From the NCBI RefSeq assembly GCF_012844455.2, contig NZ_JABBCQ020000014.1, forward strand, positions 1 through 64,000: a stretch of 64,000 nt of DNA. Reading direction: 5' to 3'. Source of the DNA: Comamonas suwonensis. Its GTDB lineage: Bacteria; Pseudomonadota; Gammaproteobacteria; Burkholderiales; Burkholderiaceae_C. The notes beneath the pieces were generated by a model that did not search any database, was not told the origin of the DNA, and worked only from the letters and a program-made list of their open reading frames with translations. Below, one piece after another: positions 53,269 to 62,184 of this stretch. The number at the start of each line of letters is the position of its first letter. Position 1 is the stretch's first letter. A program made the position numbers and the translations under genes.

Positions 53269-53371
53269 ACTGTTTCAAGTCCACCGCAAGAATCCAAGGC
53301 CTTTGTCAAGGCACAGGTTCTTTTATCAATAGGGCGAGACTGGTCGCGGTCCGCCCATCTAGGAGTTAGTT

Positions 53372-53995
53372 ATGCAATTCGTCGCAACTGAGCGCGCAAA
53401 GCAAGGTACGGGTGCGAGCCGCCGTCTGCGTCTGTCGGGTAAGACTCCCGGCATCGTTTACGGTGCTGGTGAAACCCAACTGATCGAAATCGATCACAAC
53501 GCCCTGTGGCACGCTGTGCACAAGGAAGCTTTCCACTCCAGCGTTCTGGACATGGAAATCGCCGGTCAAGTGACCAAGGTTGTTCTGCGCGACGTGCAGT
53601 TCCACCCCTTCAAGAAGCTGGTGCAACACATCGACTTCCAGCGCGTGGACGCAACCACCAAGCTGCACATGAGCGTGCCTCTGCACTTCGAAGGCGCTGA
53701 AGAGTCCCCAGCTGTTAAGGGTGAAAACTGCACCATCACTCACCTGATGACCGCAGTGCAAGTGATCTGCGAACCTGCAATCCTGCCCGAGTTCATCAAG
53801 GTGGACCTGAGCGCTCTGACTTCCAAGTCCACTCTGGGCGTGCAAGGTCTGAAGCTGCCTAACGGCGTGAAGGCTGTGGTGCGCGGCGCCAACAAGAACC
53901 CTTCCGTGATCTCCATCAAGTTGCCCGACGTGGCTCCTGCTGAAGGCGCTGCACCCGCTCCCGTGGCGGCTCCCGCTAAGAAGGGCAAGAAGTAA
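53372..53995 (+). CDS. rplY: 50S ribosomal protein L25 (CTC/TL5 form)
   Basis: 207 aa, the long form with an extra C-terminal beta domain. It binds 5S rRNA. N-terminal RAKQGTGASRRLRLSGKTPG and GIVYGAGE are typical; the middle has DVQFHPFKKLVQHIDFQRVD. The tail is Ala/Pro/Lys-rich. TAGGAG precedes ATG 53372. prs-rplY-pth is a conserved order. Confidence 0.96.
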   Translation: MQFVATERAKQGTGASRRLRLSGKTPGIVYGAGETQLIEIDHNALWHAVHKEAFHSSVLDMEIAGQVTKVVLRDVQFHPFKKLVQHIDFQRVDATTKLHMSVPLHFEGAEESPAVKGENCTITHLMTAVQVICEPAILPEFIKVDLSALTSKSTLGVQGLKLPNGVKAVVRGANKNPSVISIKLPDVAPAEGAAPAPVAAPAKKGKK

Positions 53996-54035
53996 TTCTT
54001 GTGACTTCGGTACAGCGCCCGTCGCTGTACTCAAA

Positions 54036-54066
54036 GAAAAGGCCCACCTCGGTGGGCTTTTTCTTT
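54036..54066 (+). terminator. Terminator after rplY
   Basis: GCCCACC / GGTGGGC stem with a 2-nt apparent loop, flanked by AAAAG and CTTTTTCTTT. Confidence 0.85.
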
Positions 54067-54124
54067 GGGGTTGAAAGAACTGCTCCTGCCTGCCCGCCTT
54101 TGCTAGCAAGAAGATAATCAAGCC

Positions 54125-54763
54125 ATGATCAAACTGTTTGTCGGCCTCGGCAATCCCGGCCCTGAATACGAAGACACACGGCATAACGCCGGCTTCTGGT
54201 GGATTGATGCGCTGGCGCGCGAACTCAAGGTCACTCTGGTTCCAGAGCGCAGCTACTGGGGCCTGATGGCACGTACTACCATCCACGGCCAGCACGTATG
54301 GCTACTGGAGCCTCAGACCTTCATGAATCTCTCTGGCAAGTCCGTGGGCACTCTGGCCCGATTCTTCAAAATTCAACCCGAAGAAATTCTGGTCGTGCAC
54401 GATGAGCTGGACTTTGAGCCCGGCGTGGTCAAACTCAAGCTGGGCGGCAGCCACGGCGGCCACAACGGCCTGCGCGATATCCATGCTCAGCTGGGCTCAC
54501 CCAACTACTGGCGCCTGCGCGTGGGCATCGGCCACCCAGGCAACAAGGGCGAAGTCGCCAACTGGGTACTCAAGAAACCCGCTCCCGATCAGCTGAAGCT
54601 GATCGAAGATGCCATCACACACTCGCTCAAGGCCTGGCCCGAGATGGTGGCCGGGCAGATGGACAAGGCCACACTGGTCATCCACACCACCAAGACCCCA
54701 CGCCCCAAGCCACTGCGCAAGCCTGCTCCCGATGCAGCACCCACCTCCGCTGACAACGCCTGA
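54125..54763 (+). CDS. pth: Peptidyl-tRNA hydrolase
   Basis: 212 aa. [19 protein letters not shown] carries the catalytic His (about residue 21). [23 protein letters not shown] (Asp about 93) and [12 protein letters not shown] complete the active site. It recycles stalled peptidyl-tRNAs. The tail after residue 190 (Lys/Pro/Ala-rich) is extra. It is convergent with the ferredoxin gene. Confidence 0.97.
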   Translation: MIKLFVGLGNPGPEYEDTRHNAGFWWIDALARELKVTLVPERSYWGLMARTTIHGQHVWLLEPQTFMNLSGKSVGTLARFFKIQPEEILVVHDELDFEPGVVKLKLGGSHGGHNGLRDIHAQLGSPNYWRLRVGIGHPGNKGEVANWVLKKPAPDQLKLIEDAITHSLKAWPEMVAGQMDKATLVIHTTKTPRPKPLRKPAPDAAPTSADNA

Positions 54764-54765
54764 TG

Positions 54766-54798
54766 CAAAAAAAATAGCTCCTGAAACAGGAGCTATTT
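54766..54798 (-). terminator. Terminator between pth and ferredoxin gene
   Basis: Perfect 12-bp stem AAATAGCTCCTG / CAGGAGCTATTT with a 3-nt loop. Eight T follow on the minus strand, so it serves mainly the ferredoxin gene. The sequence just after it (TTTGCGCTTGATTCATAAGG) belongs to the dispersed repeat family. Confidence 0.8.
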
Positions 54799-54843
54799 GC
54801 GCTTGATTCATAAGGGCAAGAGGCATAAATCCTCATAAAAACC

Positions 54844-55104
54844 CTAATCCAGCTTCTTGGCCTGCGTCAGCTGCTCGTACTTCTTAAACAGCACCTCGTG
54901 GCTCTCCACGTACTCGGGGTTCACGGGAATGCAGGCCACAGGGCAGATCTGCACGCACTGGGGCTCATCAAAGTGGCCCACACATTCTGTGCACTTATGC
55001 GGGTGGATTTCATAGAACTGCTCACCCATGTAAATGGCATCGTTCGGGCACTCGGGCTCGCACACATCACAGTTGATGCATTCATCCGTAATCATCAATG
55101 CCAT
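54844..55104 (-). CDS. YfhL-type 2[4Fe-4S] ferredoxin, 86 aa
   Basis: From ATG 55104 (CAGAGGAGC upstream): cluster-binding DECINCDVCEPECPNDAI and, after a family insertion, KCTECVGHFDEPQCVQICP, with the second cluster spacing altered as in the Alvin/YfhL ferredoxins. The tail is helical (EVLFKKYEQLTQAKKLD). Electron carrier; partners unknown. Confidence 0.92.
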   Translation of the reverse strand: MALMITDECINCDVCEPECPNDAIYMGEQFYEIHPHKCTECVGHFDEPQCVQICPVACIPVNPEYVESHEVLFKKYEQLTQAKKLD

Positions 55105-55301
55105 GGGCCAGCTCCTCTGCAGTTCTTCGAATAAGTAGTGCTCATTATCCCAAGCCCGCCAAGACATGGCGGCACTCGGGACAAAGCCAATACGCCTCGA
55201 AGATCGCTCATTCACGGCTTATCCCCGGCACAATGCCGTTATGCTGCGCAGCACGCAAAAGACCTCTGCGTTTTCCTCACGATGAATCTTCGCCCAAAGC
55301 C

Positions 55302-56264
55302 ATGAGCATCTTCTTGCTCAAACGTCTGCTCACGCTGATCGCCACCTTGCTGGGTGCATCCATCGTGGTGTTTGCCGTGCTTGAAATTTTGCCCGGTGAT
55401 GCCGCCCAAATGCTCATGGGCCCCGATGCAGCTCCCGAAGCCGTGCAGGCCATGGCGCAGCAACTCGGCCTTGATCAACCCGCACTCACGCGCTACTGGC
55501 AGTGGATTAGCGGCCTGCTGCATGGCGATATGGGCACCAGCTACTCCTATGGCTCGCCAGTGTCCGAGCTGGTATGGGAGCGCCTTATCGTCACCGTGCC
55601 ACTGGCCATCGTGGCCATGGGCATCACCGCCGTACTAGCCATTGCGGCTGGCGTGTTTGCCGCAGCCAACCACAAGCGCTGGGGCGATGTGGGGGTGATG
55701 GGCCTGGCGCAGATCGGCATTGCCATCCCCAACTTCTGGTTTGCGATTCTTTTGATTCTGCTGTTTTCAGTCAAGCTGCAATGGTTCTCGGCTGGTGGCT
55801 TTCCGGGCTGGAGCGAGGAAGACGGCGGCGGCTTCTGGCCCGCGCTACAGGCGCTACTGCTGCCCGCTGTTTCTCTGGCCGTGGTGCAGGCCGCCATTCT
55901 GGCGCGCATCACCCGCTCCGCCGTATTAGAAGTGCTGCGCGAAGACTTTGTGCGCACCGCCCGCGCCAAGGGTCTGTCGCGCGGCGCGGCTCTCTGGCGC
56001 CATGTACTGCGCAACGCCATGATTCCCGTCATCACCGTCATGGGTCTGCAGTTTGCCAACCTGCTGGCAGGCACCATCGTGGTGGAAAACGTTTTCTACC
56101 TGCCCGGTCTCGGCCGCCTGATCTTTCAGTCCATCTCCAACCGCGATGTGATTGTGGTGCGCAACTGCGTGCTACTGCTGGCCACCATGGTGGTGGTGGT
56201 TAATTTTGTGGTCGATGTGCTGTATGCCGCCATTGATCCCCGCATCAAGGCCAGCGATATATGA
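55302..56264 (+). CDS. Peptide-type ABC transporter permease 1 (DppB-like)
   Basis: 320 aa from ATG 55302. Six membrane helices; N-terminal RRLLTLIATLLG-like start (KRLLTLIATLLGASIVVFAV), LPGDAAQMLMG, and the coupling-loop EAA-type motif RTARAKGLSRGAALWRHVLRN (last N dropped in some members) near residue 225. It forms the channel with the next gene. First of five co-oriented transporter genes; its stop overlaps the next start by 4 bp. Confidence 0.92.
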   Translation: MSIFLLKRLLTLIATLLGASIVVFAVLEILPGDAAQMLMGPDAAPEAVQAMAQQLGLDQPALTRYWQWISGLLHGDMGTSYSYGSPVSELVWERLIVTVPLAIVAMGITAVLAIAAGVFAAANHKRWGDVGVMGLAQIGIAIPNFWFAILLILLFSVKLQWFSAGGFPGWSEEDGGGFWPALQALLLPAVSLAVVQAAILARITRSAVLEVLREDFVRTARAKGLSRGAALWRHVLRNAMIPVITVMGLQFANLLAGTIVVENVFYLPGLGRLIFQSISNRDVIVVRNCVLLLATMVVVVNFVVDVLYAAIDPRIKASDI

Positions 56265-57148
56265 GCGCGCCCGTGCCCGATTACCCCACCCGCGCCTTCA
56301 CGCGCACGCAGCCGCAAAGCTTTGGTCAGCGCGCGCTGCAGCACCGCAGCTTTTTGCTGGGAGCCCTGCTCAGCACTTTGCTGATTGCAGCCGCCCTGCT
56401 GTCTTTTGCCTGGACACCTGGCTCGGCCTACGAAATAGATATGAATGCAGCACTGCAAGCCAGCGGCAGCCTGCACTGGCTGGGCACCGATGCATTTGGG
56501 CGCGACATCGCCTCGCAAATTCTCGTCGGTGCACGCGCCTCCATTGCCGTGGGACTGATTGCCGTGGGCATAGGCCTGGCACTGGGCGTAGCGCTGGGGT
56601 TGATTGCCGCGGCTCGCCGGGGCTGGGTGGAAGAAATCATCATGCGACTGGCAGACTTCACCTTTGCCTTCCCCGCCCTGCTCTCGGCCATCATGCTCAC
56701 CGCCGTGTTTGGCGCGGGCATGGTCAATGCCATCATCGCCATAGGCATCTTCAACATTCCCACGTTTGCACGCATTACCCGAGCATCGGCCAACGCCATC
56801 TGGGCGCGGGACTATGTGCTGGCCGCACGCGCCTGCGGCAAGAGCCACACCGCCATTACGCTGCAGCATGTGCTGCCCAATATTTTTTCCGTACTGGTGG
56901 TGCAGGCCACTATTCAGTTTGCGCTGGCCATTCTGGCCGAGGCCGCGCTGTCTTATCTGGGCCTGGGCACGCAACCGCCCCAGCCCTCATGGGGACGCAT
57001 GCTCAGCGATGCCCAGACACTCATGTTTCAGACACCTCTGCTGGCCGTCTGGCCTGGCGTGGCGATTGCCCTTTCAGTGCTGGGCCTGAACTTGCTGGGC
57101 GACGGCCTGCGCGACCTTCTCGATCCCCGACTGACATGCGAGCGCTAA
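56261..57148 (+). CDS. Peptide-type ABC transporter permease 2 (DppC-like)
   Basis: 295 aa. LGTDAFGRDIASQILVGARAS is the DppC hallmark, and the EAA loop reads YVLAARACGKSHTAITLQHV. Six membrane helices including one near the N terminus. It overlaps the first permease gene by 4 bp, and the first ATPase gene begins 18 bp after it. Confidence 0.93.
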   Translation: MSAPVPDYPTRAFTRTQPQSFGQRALQHRSFLLGALLSTLLIAAALLSFAWTPGSAYEIDMNAALQASGSLHWLGTDAFGRDIASQILVGARASIAVGLIAVGIGLALGVALGLIAAARRGWVEEIIMRLADFTFAFPALLSAIMLTAVFGAGMVNAIIAIGIFNIPTFARITRASANAIWARDYVLAARACGKSHTAITLQHVLPNIFSVLVVQATIQFALAILAEAALSYLGLGTQPPQPSWGRMLSDAQTLMFQTPLLAVWPGVAIALSVLGLNLLGDGLRDLLDPRLTCER

Positions 57149-57166
57149 GGCTTAGGGATACCGACC

Positions 57167-58195
57167 ATGGCTTTGCTTGAAGTCTCCAACCTCTCCATCA
57201 CCCTGAAAACCCATCGCGGCCGCGCTCAGGCAGTACGCGACGTGAGCTTTACGCTGGAGCGCGGCGCCACGCTGGGCCTGATCGGCGAATCGGGCTGCGG
57301 CAAATCGCTGACAGCACTGGCCTTGATGGGCCTGCTGCCCGGGCATGCGCAGATTGACGGCAGCATTCAACTGGACGGCAAAGAGCTGCTGGACCTGAAT
57401 GAGCGCCAACTGTGTGCGCTGCGTGGCAATCGCATGGCCATGGTGTTTCAGGAACCCATGAGCGCCCTGAACCCCGTGCACAGCATTGGCCGGCAAGTGG
57501 CAGAGCCGCTGCGCCTGCACCAAGGCCTGAGCCGCGCACAGGCCCGCGCCCGCGCCACCGAGCTACTGGAACGCGTAGGCATTGCACAGGCCTCACAGCG
57601 CCTGGACGAGTACCCACACCAGTTCTCTGGCGGGCAGCGCCAGCGCATCATGATTGCCATGGCACTGGCTTGCGGCCCCGACCTGCTGGTGGCGGACGAG
57701 CCCACCACCGCGCTGGATGTCACGGTACAGCAGCGCATTCTGGATTTGCTGCAGGAGCTGGTAGCCGAGCACTCCATGGCGCTGGTACTCATCAGCCACG
57801 ACCTGGGCGTGATTGCGCAGAATGTGGAACAGCTGTTGGTCATGTACGGCGGTACCGTGGTGGAGTCCGGTATGACGGAAACTGTCTTCGCCCAGCGTGC
57901 CCACCCTTATACACGCGGTCTGTTCGCGGCACGCCCCCAGCTGCACGGTTCCAGCTGCACCGACCGCCTGCCCACCATTGCAGGTGCCGTACCTGAGCTG
58001 GTAGACCTTCCCGCAGGTTGCCCGTTTGCAGGCCGCTGCAGCTACACCCAGAGCAACTGCTTTATTGAGCGCCCCCAGCCCCGCACGCTACACCAGCCCA
58101 GCGTGGCTGCGCCTGCATCGCTGGCCTCATGGCGCCAACCGCATCGGGTGCGCTGCCTGTATGAGCAAGCCTTGAAAGCGGGAGCGCAGGCATGA
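57167..58195 (+). CDS. Peptide-type ABC transporter ATPase 1 (DppD-like)
   Basis: 342 aa. Walker A GESGCGKSLTAL (about 39-50), Q-loop VFQEPMSALNPVHSIG, signature FSGGQRQRIMIAMAL (about 152), Walker B LLVADEPTTALDVT, switch His in LISHDLGV. The C-terminal extension has the oligopeptide-type cysteine motif CPFAGRCSYTQSNC. It powers import with ATPase 2, whose start overlaps its stop. Confidence 0.94.
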   Translation: MALLEVSNLSITLKTHRGRAQAVRDVSFTLERGATLGLIGESGCGKSLTALALMGLLPGHAQIDGSIQLDGKELLDLNERQLCALRGNRMAMVFQEPMSALNPVHSIGRQVAEPLRLHQGLSRAQARARATELLERVGIAQASQRLDEYPHQFSGGQRQRIMIAMALACGPDLLVADEPTTALDVTVQQRILDLLQELVAEHSMALVLISHDLGVIAQNVEQLLVMYGGTVVESGMTETVFAQRAHPYTRGLFAARPQLHGSSCTDRLPTIAGAVPELVDLPAGCPFAGRCSYTQSNCFIERPQPRTLHQPSVAAPASLASWRQPHRVRCLYEQALKAGAQA

Positions 58196-59031
58196 TCCAG
58201 GACATTCTTAAGCATGGCGCTCTCAAAACGGAAGCTGCTAGCGCAATACTGCTAAAGGCTAGCGGTCTAAAACGCTCATACACGCGCCCCCGCACCTCAC
58301 TGTGGCGTGCGGCAGAGCCCCTGCAAGCGCTGCGTGGTGTGAGCTTTGAATTGCAGGCCGGGCAAAGTCTGGGCGTGGTGGGTGAGTCAGGCTCAGGGAA
58401 GTCCACCTTGGCCCGCCTGGTCATGGCACTGGATACACCCAGCGAAGGCTCTGTCGAGCTGCTGGGCCGCAATCTGCACCAGCTGCCTGAAAAAGAGCTG
58501 CGGGCGGCACGACGTGATTTTCAGATGGTATTTCAGGACCCCTACGGATCGCTGGACCCACGCATGGCGGTGGAGCGCATCATCGGCGAGCCACTGACCA
58601 CACTGACCGGCAAACCCAGCCGCGCCGCACAGCGCCAGCAGGTGCTGGCCGTGCTCGATCAGGTCGGGCTGCGCGCGCAAGATGCCGACAAGTACCCGCA
58701 TGAATTTTCGGGCGGCCAGCGCCAGCGCATTGCCATTGCCCGCGCGCTGATTACCCGACCCAAGCTCATCGTGGCCGATGAACCAGTCAGTGCGCTCGAT
58801 GTGTCCGTCCAGGCGCAGGTGCTCAACCTCATGCAGGACTTGCAACGCGAGCTAGGCCTGTCATACCTCTTCATCAGCCACGATCTGGCCGTGGTGCAGC
58901 ATGTCTGCGATCAGGTCATCGTGCTCTATCAGGGTGAAGTCGTGGAGCGCGGCACACCGCAAAAGCTGTTCTCGGAGCCAGAGCACCCGTACACACAGGC
59001 ACTGGTCAAGGCCGCTCCCCGCGCGCTCTGA
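58192..59031 (+). CDS. Peptide-type ABC transporter ATPase 2 (DppF-like)
   Basis: 279 aa, shorter than usual because the C-terminal cysteine extension is absent; it ends at EHPYTQALVKAAPRAL. Walker A GESGSGKSTLARL, Q-loop VFQDPYGSLDPR, signature FSGGQRQRIAIARAL, Walker B LIVADEPVSALDVS. The N-terminal region (about codons 12-25) is encoded by sequence of the dispersed repeat family, so this part is probably not functional protein of the ancestral gene. Confidence 0.93.
   Translation: MIQDILKHGALKTEAASAILLKASGLKRSYTRPRTSLWRAAEPLQALRGVSFELQAGQSLGVVGESGSGKSTLARLVMALDTPSEGSVELLGRNLHQLPEKELRAARRDFQMVFQDPYGSLDPRMAVERIIGEPLTTLTGKPSRAAQRQQVLAVLDQVGLRAQDADKYPHEFSGGQRQRIAIARALITRPKLIVADEPVSALDVSVQAQVLNLMQDLQRELGLSYLFISHDLAVVQHVCDQVIVLYQGEVVERGTPQKLFSEPEHPYTQALVKAAPRAL
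58230..58268. repeat. Dispersed repeat piece inside the start of ATPase 2
   Basis: AAGCTGCTAGCGC, then CTGCTAAAGGCTAGCGGT, resembles the repeat at 47943 and 62124 and lies within the reading frame, adding residues about 12-25 to ATPase 2. Confidence 0.45.
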
Positions 59032-59210
59032 CGCAGCAGTACCAACAGTTGCTCACACTCGCGACCGCGATCTGCAGCACGGCGGCCTTGGCAGCCCCCT
59101 GCGTGGTGTAAAAATACAGCTGAAACAAGTCCGCACAGCACGCTGTGCGCAATGACTTGCAGCGCTTTTACAGGCCCAGCGCGGCCTGCCCCCATTCGGA
59201 GACTTTGTTG

Positions 59211-60698
59211 ATGCTCAATCGCCGCTCCTTGCTGGTCAGCTCGGCTGCCAGCTTGCCGTTGTTCACCGCCTGGCCCGCTCTGGCCCAGAACAAAAAAGAC
59301 AGTGTCACGCTGGCCATGACGCTGGAGCCGCCGGGGCTGGACCCCACGGCCGGCGCGGCCTCGTCGATCGCCGAAGTCGTGCTCTACAACGTGTTCGAGA
59401 CGCTGACCAAGATCAACTCGGACGGCAGCGTCTCGCCCCTGCTGGCCGAAAGCTGGGAGGTCTCCTCCGACCTCAAGACCTACACCTTTCGCCTGCGCAA
59501 GGATGCCAAGTTTCAGAATGGCGAGCCCTTTAACGCCACCGCCGTCAAATTTTCGTTTGACCGCGCAGCCGCTGAGAAAAGCACCAACAAGGACAAGCGC
59601 AGCTTCGCCAACCTCAACACCAAGGTCGTGGACCCGTACACCATCGTCATCACCAACAAAGATATCGACCCCGATTTTCTGTTTGTGATGGGTCAGGCCA
59701 CCTCCGTCATCGTCGAGCCCAAGAGCGCGGCCACAAACGCCACCAAACCCGTAGGCACCGGCCCTTACCAGCTGGCGTCGTGGAGCAAGGGCGCATCCGT
59801 CACGCTGGCCGCATGGCCGGGCTTTCGCGCGCCACAGAGCATTCGCATCAAACGCGCCGTGTTCCGCTTTATTTCAGACCCGGCTGCGCAGGTCGCCTCC
59901 CTGCTGGCAGGCGATGTGGACGTTTTCCCCCGCGTTACGCCGCGCAGCGTGCCCCAGTTCAAGACCAACCAGCGCTTTCAGGTGGTTGTGAGCAACTCAT
60001 GCGCCAAGACCATTCTGGCCATCAACAACGCACGCAAGCCTCTGAACGATGTGCGCGTACGCCGCGCCATTGCCGCTGCCATTGACCGCGACGCCGTCAT
60101 CGCCGGTGCCGCCGATGGCTATGGCGTGCCCATTGGCAGCTATTACGTGCCCACCGCCTTTGGCTATGTGGACACCACGGGCGTCAACCCCTTTGATCTG
60201 GACAAGGCCAAGGCGCTCATGGCCGAAGCCGGCATCAAGACACCGCTGACGTTGACCATGACCCTGCCGCCCACGCCTTACTCACGCCAGGGCGGCGAGC
60301 TGATTGCAGCACAGCTGGCCAAGATTGGTATCCAGCTCAAGCTGCAGAACGTGGAATGGGCACAGTGGCTGTCGGGCACCTACACCAACAAGAACTACGA
60401 CCTTTCCATCATTTCCCATGTGGAGCCGTTTGATCTGGGCAACTTTGCCAAGCCGGACTATTACTGGGGCTACCACTCGCAAGAGTTCAACGAGCTGTTC
60501 GAGAAAATCAAGCATACCCCCCGCCCTGCCGACCGCGCCCGCCTGCTGGGCGACGCTCAGCGCCTGCTGGCCCGGGACGCGGTACACGGCTTTATCTACA
60601 CCCCGCAATGGGTGACCGTGGCCAATAAGAAGCTGCGCGGACTGTGGAAAGACATGCCGGTGTTTGTGAACGATCTGTCTGCACTTTCCTGGAGCTGA
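59211..60698 (+). CDS. Peptide-type ABC transporter substrate-binding protein (family 5)
   Basis: 495 aa from ATG 59211 (GGAG upstream). The signal peptide has LNRRSLLVSSAASLPLFTAW and a cut near ALAQ; the RR pair leaves Tat export possible. Family 5 landmarks: LDPTAGAASSIAEVVLYNVF, PLLAESWEVSSDLKTYTFRL, DAKFQNGEPF and VRRAIAAAIDRDAV. It catches the substrate in the periplasm. It follows the ATPases after 179 bp and may have its own promoter. The substrate (peptide, nickel, glutathione or other) cannot be told. Confidence 0.92.
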   Translation: MLNRRSLLVSSAASLPLFTAWPALAQNKKDSVTLAMTLEPPGLDPTAGAASSIAEVVLYNVFETLTKINSDGSVSPLLAESWEVSSDLKTYTFRLRKDAKFQNGEPFNATAVKFSFDRAAAEKSTNKDKRSFANLNTKVVDPYTIVITNKDIDPDFLFVMGQATSVIVEPKSAATNATKPVGTGPYQLASWSKGASVTLAAWPGFRAPQSIRIKRAVFRFISDPAAQVASLLAGDVDVFPRVTPRSVPQFKTNQRFQVVVSNSCAKTILAINNARKPLNDVRVRRAIAAAIDRDAVIAGAADGYGVPIGSYYVPTAFGYVDTTGVNPFDLDKAKALMAEAGIKTPLTLTMTLPPTPYSRQGGELIAAQLAKIGIQLKLQNVEWAQWLSGTYTNKNYDLSIISHVEPFDLGNFAKPDYYWGYHSQEFNELFEKIKHTPRPADRARLLGDAQRLLARDAVHGFIYTPQWVTVANKKLRGLWKDMPVFVNDLSALSWS

Positions 60699-60764
60699 GT
60701 CTGAACCTTGCGGCTGCGGGGCGCGAGGCCACCCTTGGCCACGCGCCCCGCATGTCAAGTCTGC

Positions 60765-61346
60765 TCAGGTATCGGTAGGCACGTCGTCCCAGGTGTCGCC
60801 GTAGCCCAAGACCCAGCTCATGGCGTAGCGCCGCTCATAGACGAGGCCAGAGATCAGGCTGTCAATGTCCGGATCATCCTCACCCGGCTCATCTTTGTGA
60901 AAGCCCAGGTCACGGTCGCGTACACGCCAGTGCTGGTGGTAGAGGTACTGCTCCTGGGCCTGCAGCTCGGCCAGCGCGCGCCGGACCGGCTGCTGCAAGA
61001 AATGTGGAGTCTGCTGGATAGCCTGCAGCACCATGGCATTGCTGAAGACGTCGAACTGCTTATGCAGCTCAGGCATGCGCTCCAGCCCATGCAGGCTCCA
61101 GAGCAAAGACACCAGCGCTTCGGAACGCCATGAGAAATTCACCATATCCCTCTGCGCCGGGCTGGGAGTGTCGATAAATTCCCGCTCAGCCTGAGACAGG
61201 TAGCGAGCAATATCGTGGGCCGCCATCCACTTGGCGTTCTGACTGGGAAACTGGACTTTTCCAATCACCGCTATCAGTCCCAGCACACGCTCGGCAATCT
61301 CACCAGCCGACCGAGGTTGCAGGTCATCGAGGTCGTCATCGTTCAT
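60765..61346 (-). CDS. DUF4272-like protein, 193 aa
   Basis: Soluble, acidic. NFSWRSEALVSLLWSLHGLE matches the R-S-E-x-x-x-x-L-L-W-A-L-G core of DUF4272. The C-terminal part has YERRYAMSWVLGYGDTWDDV, also typical. Function unknown. It stands alone, convergent with the substrate-binding gene. Confidence 0.7.
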   Translation of the reverse strand: MNDDDLDDLQPRSAGEIAERVLGLIAVIGKVQFPSQNAKWMAAHDIARYLSQAEREFIDTPSPAQRDMVNFSWRSEALVSLLWSLHGLERMPELHKQFDVFSNAMVLQAIQQTPHFLQQPVRRALAELQAQEQYLYHQHWRVRDRDLGFHKDEPGEDDPDIDSLISGLVYERRYAMSWVLGYGDTWDDVPTDT

Positions 61347-61457
61347 GGCGTCTCTCCGTCTGATTTAACTGACACTCCACACTCCGGCGTCTGCCGGATG
61401 TCCCAGTGTGAACTGGCCGCGTATTCTGTTCAAAAGATGCAGCGCCAGCAACAGTCC

Positions 61458-62111
61458 CTAGCGTTGCACCAGCACCAGCCTTAGCGCCAGCGCGCCGAAG
61501 ACAGTGGCGGCAATGCGGTTGAGCAAGCGCTGGGCGCGGGCAGATCGCTGCAGAATCTGGCCAAACAGGCCCGAGCCACAGGCGATGGAGCCAAACACCA
61601 GCAACGTGGCCAGCATGAAGACACAACCCAGCGCCATGACTTGCAGACCCACGCTGCCGCGCGCCGGGTCGGTAAACTGGGGCAAAAAGGCCAGAAAGAA
61701 AATGAGAACCTTGGGGTTGGTCAGACTCATGACCACTCCGCGACCTGCCCAGCCCATGGCCGTTTTCAGGGTCAGCACATCACGCTCGGCCTGTGCCTGC
61801 GCACCTTCAGTCACACTGACCGGTGCACGCCATGCGCCCCATGCCAGATACGCCAGATATGCCGCACCGCAGAGCTTGAGTACCGTAAACAACATGGGCG
61901 ATGCAGCAACCACCGCCGCCAGCCCCAAAGCCACCGCGACGGTGTGGCCCACAATACCAAGGCTCAGCCCCAGCACCACGCACAAGCCCACACGCCAGCC
62001 CCGCTGGGCGGACTGCACGAGGACAAACAGATTGTCCGGTCCAGGGCTCAGACCCAGCAATACGGCCACGCCAAAGAATGCAATCAAAACGTCCCAGGTC
62101 GGCATGGTCAA
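61458..62111 (-). CDS. LysE/RhtB-family amino-acid exporter, 217 aa
   Basis: Six membrane helices. The family signature LGLSPGPDNLFVLVQSAQRG (about residues 18-37) and GRGVVMSLTNPKVLIFFLAF are present. Members export homoserine, threonine, lysine or similar compounds; the substrate here is unknown. A dispersed repeat lies directly upstream. Confidence 0.92.
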   Translation of the reverse strand: MTMPTWDVLIAFFGVAVLLGLSPGPDNLFVLVQSAQRGWRVGLCVVLGLSLGIVGHTVAVALGLAAVVAASPMLFTVLKLCGAAYLAYLAWGAWRAPVSVTEGAQAQAERDVLTLKTAMGWAGRGVVMSLTNPKVLIFFLAFLPQFTDPARGSVGLQVMALGCVFMLATLLVFGSIACGSGLFGQILQRSARAQRLLNRIAATVFGALALRLVLVQR

Positions 62112-62123
62112 TTCTTTATAAAA

Positions 62124-62170
62124 ACAATAGCTGCTTGCGCTTGATTGACAAGCGCTACAGGCCTTTTTGA
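62124..62170. repeat. Dispersed Comamonadaceae-type intergenic repeat, copy 2
   Basis: AATAGCTGCTTGCGCTTG, then ACAAGCGCTACAGGCC and TTTTTGATG. It contains the inner inverted repeat GCGCTTG/CAAGCGC and occupies most of the gap between the two exporter genes. Confidence 0.65.
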
Positions 62171-62184
62171 TGCATGAAGTTGCA

